Origin: Sulfurospirillum sp. UBA6810
Lineage (GTDB): Bacteria > Campylobacterota > Campylobacteria > Campylobacterales > Sulfurospirillaceae
NCBI GenBank assembly: GCA_002469305.1
Contig: DKEY01000083.1
Span: 1-12,775 of the forward strand
DNA length: 12,775 nt
Direction: 5' to 3'
Under the pieces are notes generated by a model. It searched no databases. It was not told the DNA's origin and worked only from the letters and a program-made list of their open reading frames with translations. Of this stretch, positions 1-7,500 are shown piece after piece (the stretch's first letter is position 1; each line of letters begins with the position of its first letter). The translations under genes and the position numbers were made by a program.

Positions 1-795
1 TAGGGTTTCAAAAGTGAGTCTATTGAAAAGACCTGTAAGTGAGTCATACTTTGAAAGCTTATCTATCTGGAGATATTTAGATTTGAGGTGGTATGAAAAA
101 AATGTAATCAAAAGTGCAAACATAGAAGAAAACAAAAGAGAGAGAACAAGAGCATTTGCAAAGATTTTTTTGTATGCTTGTATATAACTCTCATAACCTT
201 TCGTATCATAATCAATCCCTACATAGCCCTCCAAAGTTCCATTTGAGTCATAAAAAGGGGCGTGTCCTGAGAGAAAAGTACCATAATTATCTGTTTCAAA
301 AGCTTTATTTACATAAACTTTTCCACTCTTTAAAACATTGATCCATGTTTTATCATTTGGATTTTCAACTACGACTTCTTCCATGACTTCAGTATTTTCA
401 AGTCTTTCTCTTGCCAAATCAAGTCTATCATCACTCATAGTATCAAGGATATAGTAAGCTGTACCATTTTTTTCTATCATGGTGTAAACATATATCATTT
501 TTGGATTTGCATTGTGAAACTTAACCAAAGGAGTGATAAGCTTTTTGTAATTTGCATCGTTGAGATGCTCTTTTTTTCTGATTTTTTTGTGTAAATCACC
601 ATCAATCAAAGTTGCAAGTGTTGCGGATAATTCACCTAGGTGAGTTCTAAAATCTTGAAAGTAAGATTTGATATGTTGCTGTTGCAAAAAATATACGGGA
701 GTGATACTTAAAACACAGGCAATTAAAAAAATCAAGACTCCGACCAAAAAAGGATTATAGATGATGATTTTTTGTAGTCTATTCACTTTACACAT
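1..795 (-). CDS. Membrane-bound Cache-like sensor diguanylate cyclase (GGDEF), N-terminal part, truncated by window edge
   Basis: Reading the minus strand from the ATG at 795 gives 265 uninterrupted residues that run off the left edge. A hydrophobic segment (about residues 14-36) and a second one (about 212-234) bracket a roughly 175-residue extracytoplasmic domain. Its end (about 160-196: KAFETDNYGTFLSGHAPFYD, then G-x-L-E-G-Y-V-G-I-D) has the usual look of a Cache ligand-binding fold. After the second membrane segment comes LSKYDSLTGLFNRLTFE (about 247-263), the conserved start of a GGDEF domain (D-x-LTGL-x-NR-x-x-F). The catalytic GG(D/E)EF loop lies outside the window, so cyclase activity cannot be confirmed and a C-terminal EAL domain is possible. 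The likely role is sensing an external small molecule and making c-di-GMP. The SD is weak; a GTG at 786 is an alternative start. It is divergent from the epimerase gene. Confidence 0.85.
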   Translation of the reverse strand, partial: MCKVNRLQKIIIYNPFLVGVLIFLIACVLSITPVYFLQQQHIKSYFQDFRTHLGELSATLATLIDGDLHKKIRKKEHLNDANYKKLITPLVKFHNANPKMIYVYTMIEKNGTAYYILDTMSDDRLDLARERLENTEVMEEVVVENPNDKTWINVLKSGKVYVNKAFETDNYGTFLSGHAPFYDSNGTLEGYVGIDYDTKGYESYIQAYKKIFANALVLSLLFSSMFALLITFFSYHLKSKYLQIDKLSKYDSLTGLFNRLTFETL

Positions 796-889
796 CTTTT
801 TATAAGCTAACACACACTAGAATAATGCGAGTATTGCTGTGCATTATAATTTAAATTATTTAAAACAAGATGAAAATAAAGAGGTAAAT
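796..889. promoter_or_regulatory. Divergent intergenic promoter region
   Basis: This 94-bp gap separates the minus-strand cyclase from the plus-strand epimerase. On the plus strand a perfect TATAAT at 845-850 lies about 40 bp before the ATG at 890, with no good -35; poor -35 conservation is common in Campylobacterota. On the minus strand the reverse of 819-824 reads TATTCT, a possible -10 for the cyclase gene. Both are inferred from motif match only. Confidence 0.4.
881..884 (+). promoter_or_regulatory. Ribosome binding site that decides the epimerase start
   Basis: GAGG at 881-884 lies 5 nt before the ATG at 890. This supports that ATG over an in-frame GTG at 839, which would add 17 residues (MHYNLNYLKQDENKEVN) that precede the Rossmann beta strand and match nothing expected of the family. 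The 839 start would also lie upstream of the TATAAT at 845-850. Confidence 0.75.
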
Positions 890-1744
890 ATGAGAATAGC
901 TATATGTGGTGCTAACAGTTTTGTGGGTACACATTTATCATCATCATTGGTATCAAATTCTCATGAAGTAGTGCGCATAGGAAGAGAACATTTTCAAGAT
1001 ATAGAGTTTTTAGTTGATTGCCTTGATGGCTGTGATGCAGTTGTCAATTTTTGTGGAGAACCTTTTTTAAAAAAATGGAATGAACTTTATAAAAATAAGC
1101 TTTATATCAGTCGGATTGAAACGACAAAAAAACTTGTAAAAGCCATATCCTTATGTCAAAATAAACCCAGAAAAATCGTCATAGCCTCAAGTGTAAAAAT
1201 CTATAAAGAAGCTTTGGAGCATGATGAATTTTCAAAAGAGTATTGTACTGATTATCTGGCACTACTCATAAAAGAGTACGAACAAGCTGCAAAAGAAGTA
1301 GAAAAATTAGGTATAAAAGCTGTCATTTTGCGATTTGGATATATACTTGGTTTAGAGTGTGGACTTATAAAAGAGTTAAAAAAACTCTATAAGTATGGGA
1401 TGGGATTTATCATAGGTGATGGGAAACAACCTCTCTCTTGGGTACATGTAGATGATGTATGTGAAGTAGTGAAAATCAGCATACAAAAAGAGCAGATACA
1501 AGGGGTGTATAACATCGTCTCTTCTGAGATAGTCAGTATGAAAACTTTTACAACAAGACTTGGTAAATATCTCAAAAAACCAGTTTTTTTAAAACTACCT
1601 TTTAAAGCACTCAAGTTTTTTTATGCTGAGGGTGCGGAAAATCTCATAAAAGGTTCTTTTGTAACTTCTAGTAGATTTGATGAGTTTGAGTATAAACTCT
1701 CTCATGAAAACTTAGATGAGGCACTAGACTCACTCTTTCGTTGA
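890..1744 (+). CDS. TIGR01777-type NAD(P)-binding epimerase-like protein (SDR39U1/YfcH family)
   Basis: This is a 284-aa extended-SDR-like protein, close to the family's usual length of about 300. The N-terminus MRIAICGANSFVGTHL is the Rossmann dinucleotide-binding loop; it reads G-A-N-S-F-V-G, so the usual middle glycine of GGTGFIG is a serine. Family hallmarks follow: DAVVNFCGEP (49-58), a W-x-x-x-x-K-x-x-x-x-x-SRI segment (63-76), IASSVKIY (98-105, where the family normally has SAVGYYG), LRFGYILG (147-154) and GDGKQPLSWVHVDDV (176-190). The C-terminus matches the family's closing pattern of an ELL/NLI segment, a hydrophobic Phe-rich segment and an ALDSL end. Members are predicted nucleotide-sugar epimerases or oxidoreductases of largely unknown substrate, some tied to cell division in cyanobacteria. 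It appears to be transcribed alone, before the ORP-like operon. Confidence 0.85.
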   Translation: MRIAICGANSFVGTHLSSSLVSNSHEVVRIGREHFQDIEFLVDCLDGCDAVVNFCGEPFLKKWNELYKNKLYISRIETTKKLVKAISLCQNKPRKIVIASSVKIYKEALEHDEFSKEYCTDYLALLIKEYEQAAKEVEKLGIKAVILRFGYILGLECGLIKELKKLYKYGMGFIIGDGKQPLSWVHVDDVCEVVKISIQKEQIQGVYNIVSSEIVSMKTFTTRLGKYLKKPVFLKLPFKALKFFYAEGAENLIKGSFVTSSRFDEFEYKLSHENLDEALDSLFR

Positions 1745-1779
1745 AATTATAATTAATTTTACTATTTTCTATAATTCTC

Positions 1780-1808
1780 TTGATTTTTGAACATATGTTC
1801 GTTATAAT
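1780..1808 (+). promoter_or_regulatory. Sigma70-type promoter of the ORP-like operon
   Basis: TTGATT (1780-1785) and a perfect TATAAT (1803-1808) are separated by exactly 17 bp, the best-formed promoter in the window. The predicted transcription start is about 1814-1816, leaving a leader of about 35 nt before the GTG start at 1850. The spacer is occupied by a perfect 12-bp palindrome (1789-1800). No sigma54 -24/-12 element is visible here; the ORP operons of Desulfovibrio vulgaris are known to be sigma54-dependent. Confidence 0.7.
1789..1800. promoter_or_regulatory. Operator copy 1: perfect palindrome GAACATATGTTC
   Basis: This 12-bp perfect palindrome sits in the spacer between -35 and -10 of the ORP-like promoter. 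A bound protein would block RNA polymerase, so repression is the natural inference. The same site recurs 33 bp downstream, about three helical turns, which puts both copies on the same face of the DNA. The shared stretch extends to 15 bp, TTTTGAACATATGTT (1785-1799 and 1818-1832). The regulator is not encoded in the window. Confidence 0.7.
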
Positions 1809-1821
1809 TACTTAAAATTTT

Positions 1822-1833
1822 GAACATATGTTT
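1822..1833. promoter_or_regulatory. Operator copy 2: GAACATATGTTT
   Basis: This second copy has one base changed (final C to T), but the next outer pair T...A is present, so the two sites together suggest a consensus TGAACATATGTTCA. It lies just downstream of the predicted transcription start and overlaps the leader of the first ATPase gene. Confidence 0.65.
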
Positions 1834-1849
1834 ATAAAAATGGAAAAAA

Positions 1850-2701
1850 GTGAAAATAACAATAGCAAGTGGAAAAGGTGGTACAGGCAAAACCACTCTT
1901 TCTACAAATCTCTCCTCATACCTTAGTCAAAAAGAAAAAGTTGTTTTAGTGGATTTGGATGTAGAAGAGCCAAATTCTGCTTTGTTTATACAAGGTGAAA
2001 CACTAGAATCAAAAACTATGTTTAAGCAAATTCCCCAATGGACAGCTACAAACTGCATCCACTGCAATGAGTGTGCCACAGTGTGTAACTTTAACGCTAT
2101 TATATGCTTAGAAACTGAAGTACTGATTTTTCCTGAACTTTGCCATAGCTGTTGGGCTTGTAGCGAGCTTTGCCCTACAAACTCTCTGCCTATGACTCCA
2201 AAAGAGATGGGAAAACTCTTACATGTAAAGAGTCACAAGTTTGATTTTGTAGAGGGCAGACTCCATCTTGGCGAAGAACAAGCCGTTCCTCTCATCTCTC
2301 AAACACTCAAATATGTAGATGAAACATTTGATAACTTACATGTAAAGATTTTTGATGCACCTCCTGGTACTTCTTGCCCTGTTATAGAAGCTTCTAAACA
2401 TAGTGACTTTGTCATCTTGGTTACTGAACCAACTCCTTTTGGACTCAATGATTTAGCTCTTGCAGTAGAGACGATGAGAGTGCTTAAAAAAGAGTTTGGT
2501 GTTGTGATAAATCGCTATGGTATTGGTGATAATGGGGTTGAAGAGTACTGTGCGCGCGAGGGGATAAAAATCATTACAAAAATCCAAAATGACAAAGAGA
2601 TAGCAAAACTCTACTCAGGTGGTGAACTTATCTATCCAAAAAATGAAGGCTTTAGAAAATCTCTTGAAGAGATAGCTTTGTTTATAGGGGTTATCAAATG
2701 A
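1850..2701 (+). CDS. MinD-superfamily P-loop ATPase with inserted 2[4Fe-4S] ferredoxin domain (ORP-type, first copy)
   Basis: This is a 283-aa cytoplasmic ATPase of the COG1149 type. A deviant Walker A motif SGKGGTGKTT (7-16) with signature Lys9 and Lys14 is followed by VVLVDLDVEEPN (31-42). A bacterial ferredoxin module is inserted at about 62-115 with two complete CxxCxxCxxxC motifs: Cys69/72/75/79 and Cys98/101/104/108. This should bind two [4Fe-4S] clusters. The switch II region is DAPPG (169-173), and VTEPTPFGLNDL (191-202) is typical of the family. Related ATPases are known in the ORP complex of Desulfovibrio and resemble Mrp/NBP35 cluster-carrier ATPases. The likely role is ATP-driven handling of a metal-sulfur cluster for the NifX-like proteins downstream. 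The start is GTG at 1850 with a weak GGAA SD; the ATG at 1840 is out of frame. Confidence 0.9.
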   Translation: MKITIASGKGGTGKTTLSTNLSSYLSQKEKVVLVDLDVEEPNSALFIQGETLESKTMFKQIPQWTATNCIHCNECATVCNFNAIICLETEVLIFPELCHSCWACSELCPTNSLPMTPKEMGKLLHVKSHKFDFVEGRLHLGEEQAVPLISQTLKYVDETFDNLHVKIFDAPPGTSCPVIEASKHSDFVILVTEPTPFGLNDLALAVETMRVLKKEFGVVINRYGIGDNGVEEYCAREGIKIITKIQNDKEIAKLYSGGELIYPKNEGFRKSLEEIALFIGVIK

Positions 2702-2819
2702 TTCTAACCAAAGGTTTAGCTTTCTCAAAGAGAGTGATTTATTCTCACAAACCACTTCACTTCATAAGAGTGAGAGGAATTTTTATTGGGCTTTTGCTCA
2801 ATAAAAAGGAGACATTAGA
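2702..2819 (+). promoter_or_regulatory. Structured leader between the two ATPase genes
   Basis: This is the only long gap inside the four-gene operon (118 bp). It contains an inverted repeat TCTCAC (2743-2748) / GTGAGA (2770-2775) and a stronger hairpin at 2781-2806 next to the SD of the next gene. No convincing internal promoter is visible. It may set different expression levels of the two ATPases. Confidence 0.4.
2781..2806 (+). promoter_or_regulatory. 11-bp hairpin abutting the AAGGAG SD of the second ATPase
   Basis: TTTTATTGGGC (2781-2791), loop TTTT (2792-2795), GCTCAATAAAA (2796-2806): 11 bp with one G-U wobble. The last arm base is the first base of AAGGAG (2806-2811), which lies 8 nt before the ATG at 2820. 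No T-run follows, so it is not a canonical terminator. An RNA processing/stability or translation-modulating element is more likely. Confidence 0.5.
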
Positions 2820-3692
2820 ATGAAAGAGATAGTTGTGATTTCAGGAAAAGGTGGAACAGGAAAAACATCACTTAGTGCTTCTTTTGCCTACTTAGAAGGG
2901 CAAAATACCATAGTGGCTGATTGTGATGTTGACGCTGCAAATCTGCATATCTTACTCAAAGCTGATTTTAAAAAACAAGAAGATTTTTACGCTGGTGAAG
3001 TAGCTTATATTGATGAGAAAAATTGTATAAACTGTGGGATTTGTGCCACTACATGTAGATTTGATGCTATAAATTTTGATGGAGACAAGTATATCGTAGA
3101 TGCAATCTCTTGTGAGGGCTGTTGGTACTGTTCTCGTGTGTGTCCGAGAGATGCGATAGAGATGCAAAAACAAAAAACAGGAGATTTTTTTATCTCTACG
3201 ACAAAAACAGATACAAATCTAGTACATGCAAAACTTGGATTTGGCGCTGAAAACTCAGGGAAACTTGTTGCAAAAGTAAAAAATGAAGCTAAAAAGTTAG
3301 CTTTGGCAGAAAAGAAAGAGTATTTGATAGTAGATGGAAGCCCAGGGATTGGCTGCCCGGTGGTTTCTAGTTTGAGTGGGGCAAATTTGTGTGTCTTAGT
3401 CACAGAAGCCTCTCTCTCGGGATTGCATGATTTAAAAAGAGTTTATCAAGTTGTCAAAACTTTTGGTATCAAAGCTGTTTGTATCATCAATAAGTACGAC
3501 TTAAATGAAAAGCTTACATGTAAGATTGAAGAGTATCTAAAAAGTGAAGATATAAAGCTAGTTTCAAAGCTGGCTTATGATGAGAATTTTTCAAAAGCTC
3601 TTATACAAGGAAAGTCTCTTGTAGAGTGTGAAAACGAATTATCAGATGAGATAAAAAAAAGCTGGGAAGCTGTAAAAAAAGAGGTAATATGA
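2820..3692 (+). CDS. MinD-superfamily P-loop ATPase with inserted 2[4Fe-4S] ferredoxin domain (ORP-type, second copy)
   Basis: This 290-aa diverged paralogue of the preceding gene has the same architecture. The deviant Walker A is SGKGGTGKTS (8-17), followed by IVADCDVDAANLH (31-43). Two full cluster motifs are present: Cys69/72/75/79 and Cys98/101/104/108. Switch II is DGSPG (172-176), then CPVVSSLSGANLCVLVTEAS (179-198). The cysteine positions match those of the first copy exactly, so the pair may heterodimerise; this is inferred from MinD/NBP35-type dimers. It has a good SD (AAGGAG, 2806-2811). Its stop overlaps the next start by 4 bp (ATGA at 3689-3692), implying translational coupling to the NifX-like protein. 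Expected role: ATP-dependent cluster loading or transfer in an ORP-like complex. Confidence 0.9.
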   Translation: MKEIVVISGKGGTGKTSLSASFAYLEGQNTIVADCDVDAANLHILLKADFKKQEDFYAGEVAYIDEKNCINCGICATTCRFDAINFDGDKYIVDAISCEGCWYCSRVCPRDAIEMQKQKTGDFFISTTKTDTNLVHAKLGFGAENSGKLVAKVKNEAKKLALAEKKEYLIVDGSPGIGCPVVSSLSGANLCVLVTEASLSGLHDLKRVYQVVKTFGIKAVCIINKYDLNEKLTCKIEEYLKSEDIKLVSKLAYDENFSKALIQGKSLVECENELSDEIKKSWEAVKKEVI

Positions 3693-4033
3693 AGATAGTT
3701 TTTAGTGTAGAAGGTGAGAGTTGTAGTTGGGATGCTTTGATTGACCCTAGACTTGGACGTGCACAAAACTTTGTCATCTATGATGAAGCAAGTGGGAGTT
3801 TGGAGCGTCTGTCAAATACCCTAAACAGTGATAAAGAACATGGTGCAGGTTTGCATATGGCAAAGTTGATGCTAGATTTGGGTGCTGATGTGATTATCAC
3901 GGGAAATGGACCTGGAGAAAAAGCGAGTGCAGTTTTAGCAAAATCAAATATAGAGATTTATATCGGAGCTACTGGGATGAGTCTGAAAAGTGCATATGAT
4001 GCTTATCAAAACAGTGAATTAAAAAAATTTTAA
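3689..4033 (+). CDS. NifX/NifB-type metal-cluster-binding protein (COG1433, dinitrogenase FeMo-cofactor family), first copy
   Basis: This is a 114-aa single-domain protein of the dinitrogenase iron-molybdenum cofactor superfamily (PF02579 type), at the family's usual length. The hallmark I-D-P-R-L-G-R-A-Q-N-F (18-28) matches the family DPRFGRA-x-x-F, then GAGLHMAKLMLDLGADVIITG (52-72) and IEIYIGATG (88-96) complete the RNase H-like fold. Relatives bind or scaffold Fe-Mo or Mo-Cu sulfur clusters; the Desulfovibrio orange protein is one. No nitrogenase genes are nearby, so a nitrogen-fixation role is not supported here. It starts inside the stop of the second ATPase. Confidence 0.88.
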   Translation: MKIVFSVEGESCSWDALIDPRLGRAQNFVIYDEASGSLERLSNTLNSDKEHGAGLHMAKLMLDLGADVIITGNGPGEKASAVLAKSNIEIYIGATGMSLKSAYDAYQNSELKKF

Positions 4034-4046
4034 TAAAGGATAAAAA

Positions 4047-4412
4047 ATGAGAGTTGTATTTCCAACAAATGAAAACGAAGGCTACCTTTCAAAAAGAGGG
4101 GCACACTTTGGCAAGGCAAATTTTTATACAGTAGTTACCATAGAAGATGGCAAAATAACAGAGGTAGAAGGTGTACAAAATCCAGGACATAGTACAGGTG
4201 GCTGTGGTAGTGCTGTAACAAATATCATGGGACTTAAGGCTGATGCATTGGTCGTTTCTGGTATCGGTGGTGCACCTGCACAAGGTTTTGCCAATGCTGG
4301 ATTGCCTCTTTATTTTGATAGAAGCTCAGTAACAGTGCAAGAGAGTGTTGCTAGGTTTATCAAAGGTGAGTTAGAAAAAAGCAGTGGACAAGGAACTTGT
4401 TCTAGCCACTAA
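4047..4412 (+). CDS. NifX/NifB-type metal-cluster-binding protein (COG1433), second copy
   Basis: This is a 121-aa paralogue-like member of the same superfamily. HFGKANFYTVV (20-30) replaces the HFGRAPYF motif, GGCGSA (51-56) carries Cys53, GLKADALVVSGIGGAPAQGF (62-81) is the conserved core, and TVQESVARFIKGEL (96-109) is the typical end. A short tail GTCSSH (116-121) brings Cys118 and His121, possible cluster ligands; many relatives end in similar Cys/His-rich tails. AAAGGA (4035-4040) is a well-placed SD, 6 nt before the ATG, and the gene lies 13 bp after the first NifX-like gene. It probably partners that protein and the two Fe-S ATPases in a cluster-bearing complex of the ORP type. Confidence 0.88.
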   Translation: MRVVFPTNENEGYLSKRGAHFGKANFYTVVTIEDGKITEVEGVQNPGHSTGGCGSAVTNIMGLKADALVVSGIGGAPAQGFANAGLPLYFDRSSVTVQESVARFIKGELEKSSGQGTCSSH

Positions 4413-4426
4413 TCTTGTAGTATATA

Positions 4427-4442
4427 TGGGGCTTTTGCCCCA
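4427..4442 (+). terminator. Probable terminator hairpin of the ORP-like operon
   Basis: TGGGGC (4427-4432), loop TTTT, GCCCCA (4437-4442) is a perfect 6-bp GC-rich stem 14 bp after the stop. The T-run is not adjacent: six T lie at 4461-4466, after the TTACATGTAA palindrome (4449-4458). Termination is therefore likely but not canonical. It shares the decamer GGGCTTTTGC with the hairpin at 2781-2806. Confidence 0.55.
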
Positions 4443-4448
4443 AACTCC

Positions 4449-4458
4449 TTACATGTAA
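4449..4458. repeat. Intergenic copy of the palindromic decamer TTACATGTAA
   Basis: This is the only non-coding member of a family of ten TACATGTA sites in the window. The cores start at 1443, 2220, 2337, 3050, 3515, 4450, 8361, 8655, 10126 and 10474. Those at 2220, 2337, 3515, 4450 and 10126 extend to the full TTACATGTAA; the one at 3050 extends to the palindrome CTACATGTAG. Function unknown. Confidence 0.8.
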
Positions 4459-4481
4459 ACTTTTTTATATGACTTTTTTGT

Positions 4482-4487
4482 TACAAT
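4482..4487 (+). promoter_or_regulatory. Possible -10 element of the pilus operon
   Basis: TACAAT at 4482-4487 lies 28 nt before the ATG at 4515, after T-rich DNA (4461-4480) as is common in Campylobacterota promoters. GAGG at 4506-4509 serves as SD, 5 nt before the ATG. There is no clear -35. Placement just after the ORP terminator supports an independent transcription unit. Confidence 0.45.
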
Positions 4488-4514
4488 GAGCCAATCTGAT
4501 ATACTGAGGTTTGT

Positions 4515-7500
4515 ATGCTAAAAGTTTTTTTTAAGAGTTTTGTTTTGTTTTTCATTGTTATTACAACACAATCTTTTAGTGCGATTACAATTAACTCTGC
4601 TACATTAGATGGCTCAACTAGTGTTAATGTAGATGCTAGTGAAGATATCACTGCATCAGTAACTGCTACAAATACAAATGGCACAAGATGGAGATCAACT
4701 GCATGGTTTATCAATGGTGTAAAAACATGTGTAAATACTTCTAATAAAAACTATAATGGACAGTATAATGTCTCTTTTGATATCGAGGCACCATCTTCTA
4801 CTGGCACATATAGTGTATCTTTTGTTGCTTATTCTGATAATGGATGCAGTAGCAGCGCTAGCAATACTTTTACACTTACAAATTCAATAAATGTTTCTTC
4901 CACAGGCAGGTTTTTAGGAACTAATACAAGAGCTTTTACACAACTTTATAAAAAAGACCTCTACGGAGATATTAAGATTTTTGGTAATACTATTTTAGGC
5001 TCACGAGAGTGTATCTCTTGGAATTGGTGGGGATCTTGTACTGCGTATTCAAGTTATGGTGTTTGTCCCGCTACAACTGCTAATAATGCAAATATAAATA
5101 CAACTTATTTTGATATAGATTCTGATGCATCTACTTTCAACTCTTCTTCAAGTGACTTATCTCTTACGCAAAACTCAACTATTAAAAAAGCATATTTATA
5201 TTGGCAAGGATTGGCTCAGTATGATGATTATGAAGATGCAAAAAAAATCAAGTTAAAAGTACCAAATTCTAGTAGTTATATAGATATTGTTGCACTTGAT
5301 TCAAAACTAAATTGGAGTCAGTATGGCAGTAGTTACTATCCTTACCAAGCGACGGTCGATATAACCGAATATATGCAAGGAGCGGGTACTTATACAGTTG
5401 CCAATTTATTTACTACACAAGGACAAGTATCTGGGCTTGGAACTTATGGAGCATGGAGTATCGTTGTAGTATATGAAAATCAAGATGAGCCGATGAAAAA
5501 TGTGACAGTTTATGATGGTTATACGGCTATTGATGAGGAGCATGAGCAAACGATAAATCTTTCAGGATTTTTAACACCTACAAACGGTGAAGTAAAGTCA
5601 AAATTTCTTGTTTTTGCAGGTGAGGGTGATGTTGATATAACGGGGGATTATATAGAGCTTGATGGAACTAAATTAAAAAAAGATGCCTATGATAATGGCA
5701 ATAATGCATTTAACTCTTCTATCACAGAAGATGGAATTTTAGTTACTTCAAAAAATCCAAGCTGTACAAATAATCTCGGTATTGATATACACACTTTCAA
5801 TGTTGGCTCTAGTGGACAAAATATCATAAAAAACTCTCAGACAAGCGCAAATGTCAAGCTAGGCTCGAGTCAAGATATGTACTTTCCCTCAGTTTTTGCT
5901 TTTAGCACACAGTTGTATATCCCTGATATCTGCTATGAAGAAGTTATAAAAAAAGATGGAGAAGTTGCAACAGAGATTTTTTCTGGTGATTTGCTAGATG
6001 TTGAAGTGACTATATCCAATATGTCAGAAGAACCTGCCAAAGGAGTATCTCTTAAAAGAACTTTTGAAGCAGAGGATGAATATGAGAGAAACTCTACAAA
6101 GATTCAAACAGGCAGTGTATTTGTTCCTAAAACAGATACACTTGGTGATGATGAAGTTATATATACAGAAGTTGGCTATAGTCTGATTTTAAACCTTGGT
6201 GATGGTGCAAATGCGAATTATGGAGGATTAATAAACCTTGATAACAATGAAACATTTACGTATCAGTTTTCACCACAAATAGATGGGAATCTTACAAGTT
6301 TTTATCTTGTTACTTATACAGACGAGAGTGACATCGGAGGTTCTGGGGCAGTTACTTATAGTAATGTGCCAGTTGGAAAATGTTCTAATAGAGATATAAC
6401 TTCGACTGTCTTGCCTATCCTCCCCTCTGGAAAAGTAAGGATTGTTGAAAAAAATAAAAATTGGAATGATAATAACGGTAGGTTATTTACTAAAATTGTC
6501 AATAAACCAGCAGAGTATGATATACTTTTTGCAACAAATGACACAGGTATTACGCTCACCTCAGGAAAGATTAATAAAGTAGAAATTCTCAATATCGAAG
6601 ATATTGCAAATCCTGTCGTAGTAGCTACTCCAATCAATACATTAACGACAATCAACCAACGCTTAACAATCAATGTTACTCATCTAAGTGCTTATAAGAG
6701 ATTACAGTTTAAGATAACCTTAGAAGATGATACAGTTGCTTTTTCAAATGATTTTTCTGTACGACCAGCTGAATTTAGGGGGAGTATCACAGGATTATTT
6801 GCAGGAGAGACACTTACTCTAACTCCTGGAAATATTTTTGCGGTGGATGAAGCAAATAATCCCGCAAATTTATACTCTAAAACATTGGGATTAAATAATG
6901 TATCTTCTATAACCGTTGATGCATCTAAAACATGTTCGGTAGCTACAAAAGACACTTTAATAGAAAGTTTATCTTTTACTTTGAACAATGGAGTGAGCAC
7001 TTCGGTGATGGCTTCATTTAAAGATATAGTAGCAGGAGTTGTTCTAAAAATTTTAGACAATACTTGGGTTGCAACAAGCGATGATATACTCAATGCAGAT
7101 TGTATCGTTGGTAGCAGTACAAATGTAGCAAATGCTTCTGGACTTTTTGGTTGCAATGTTGAGGGAGATATAGTAGCTACTGTAACACCATATGAGCTCA
7201 ATGTTACAAATGCAAGTTTTACAACTTCTAGTGGTGCAAACTGGCTTTATATGGCGGAGATTAGCGATATGAATGTTACAGCAAGTGCAACTGTCCAAGC
7301 CAATAACAAACAGCATCAACCACTCCAAAACTTTACTGCATCATGCTATGCGAGTGATGTGGATTTGGGCTTTTTTTACAATGTCACCAATCCAAATCCA
7401 AACACAACACTCTCTTACGCACCAGCTACTTTAGGGGTAAATGAAACTATCACTAATATCAACAAAACTCTAACGATACCAGCAAGTGCCTTTAGCACAC

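Noticed and set aside
839..889. In-frame GTG at 839 as start of the epimerase (adds 17 residues)
   Set aside because: It lies upstream of the likely -10, has no SD, and the added residues precede the Rossmann strand; ATG 890 has GAGG 5 nt upstream.
1744..1759. AAATTA/TAATTT inverted repeat after the epimerase as terminator
   Set aside because: The stem is pure A/T and only 6 bp, too weak to call a terminator.
3005..3403. 132-codon minus-strand frame inside the second ATPase gene
   Set aside because: It is opposite the conserved ferredoxin and ATPase core; a shadow of codon use.
6692..7201. 169-codon open frame on the minus strand inside the MshQ-like gene
   Set aside because: It is antisense to a continuous 1213-codon gene with signal peptide and domain patterns; its translation shows no recognisable motif, and other antisense frames in the window behave the same way.
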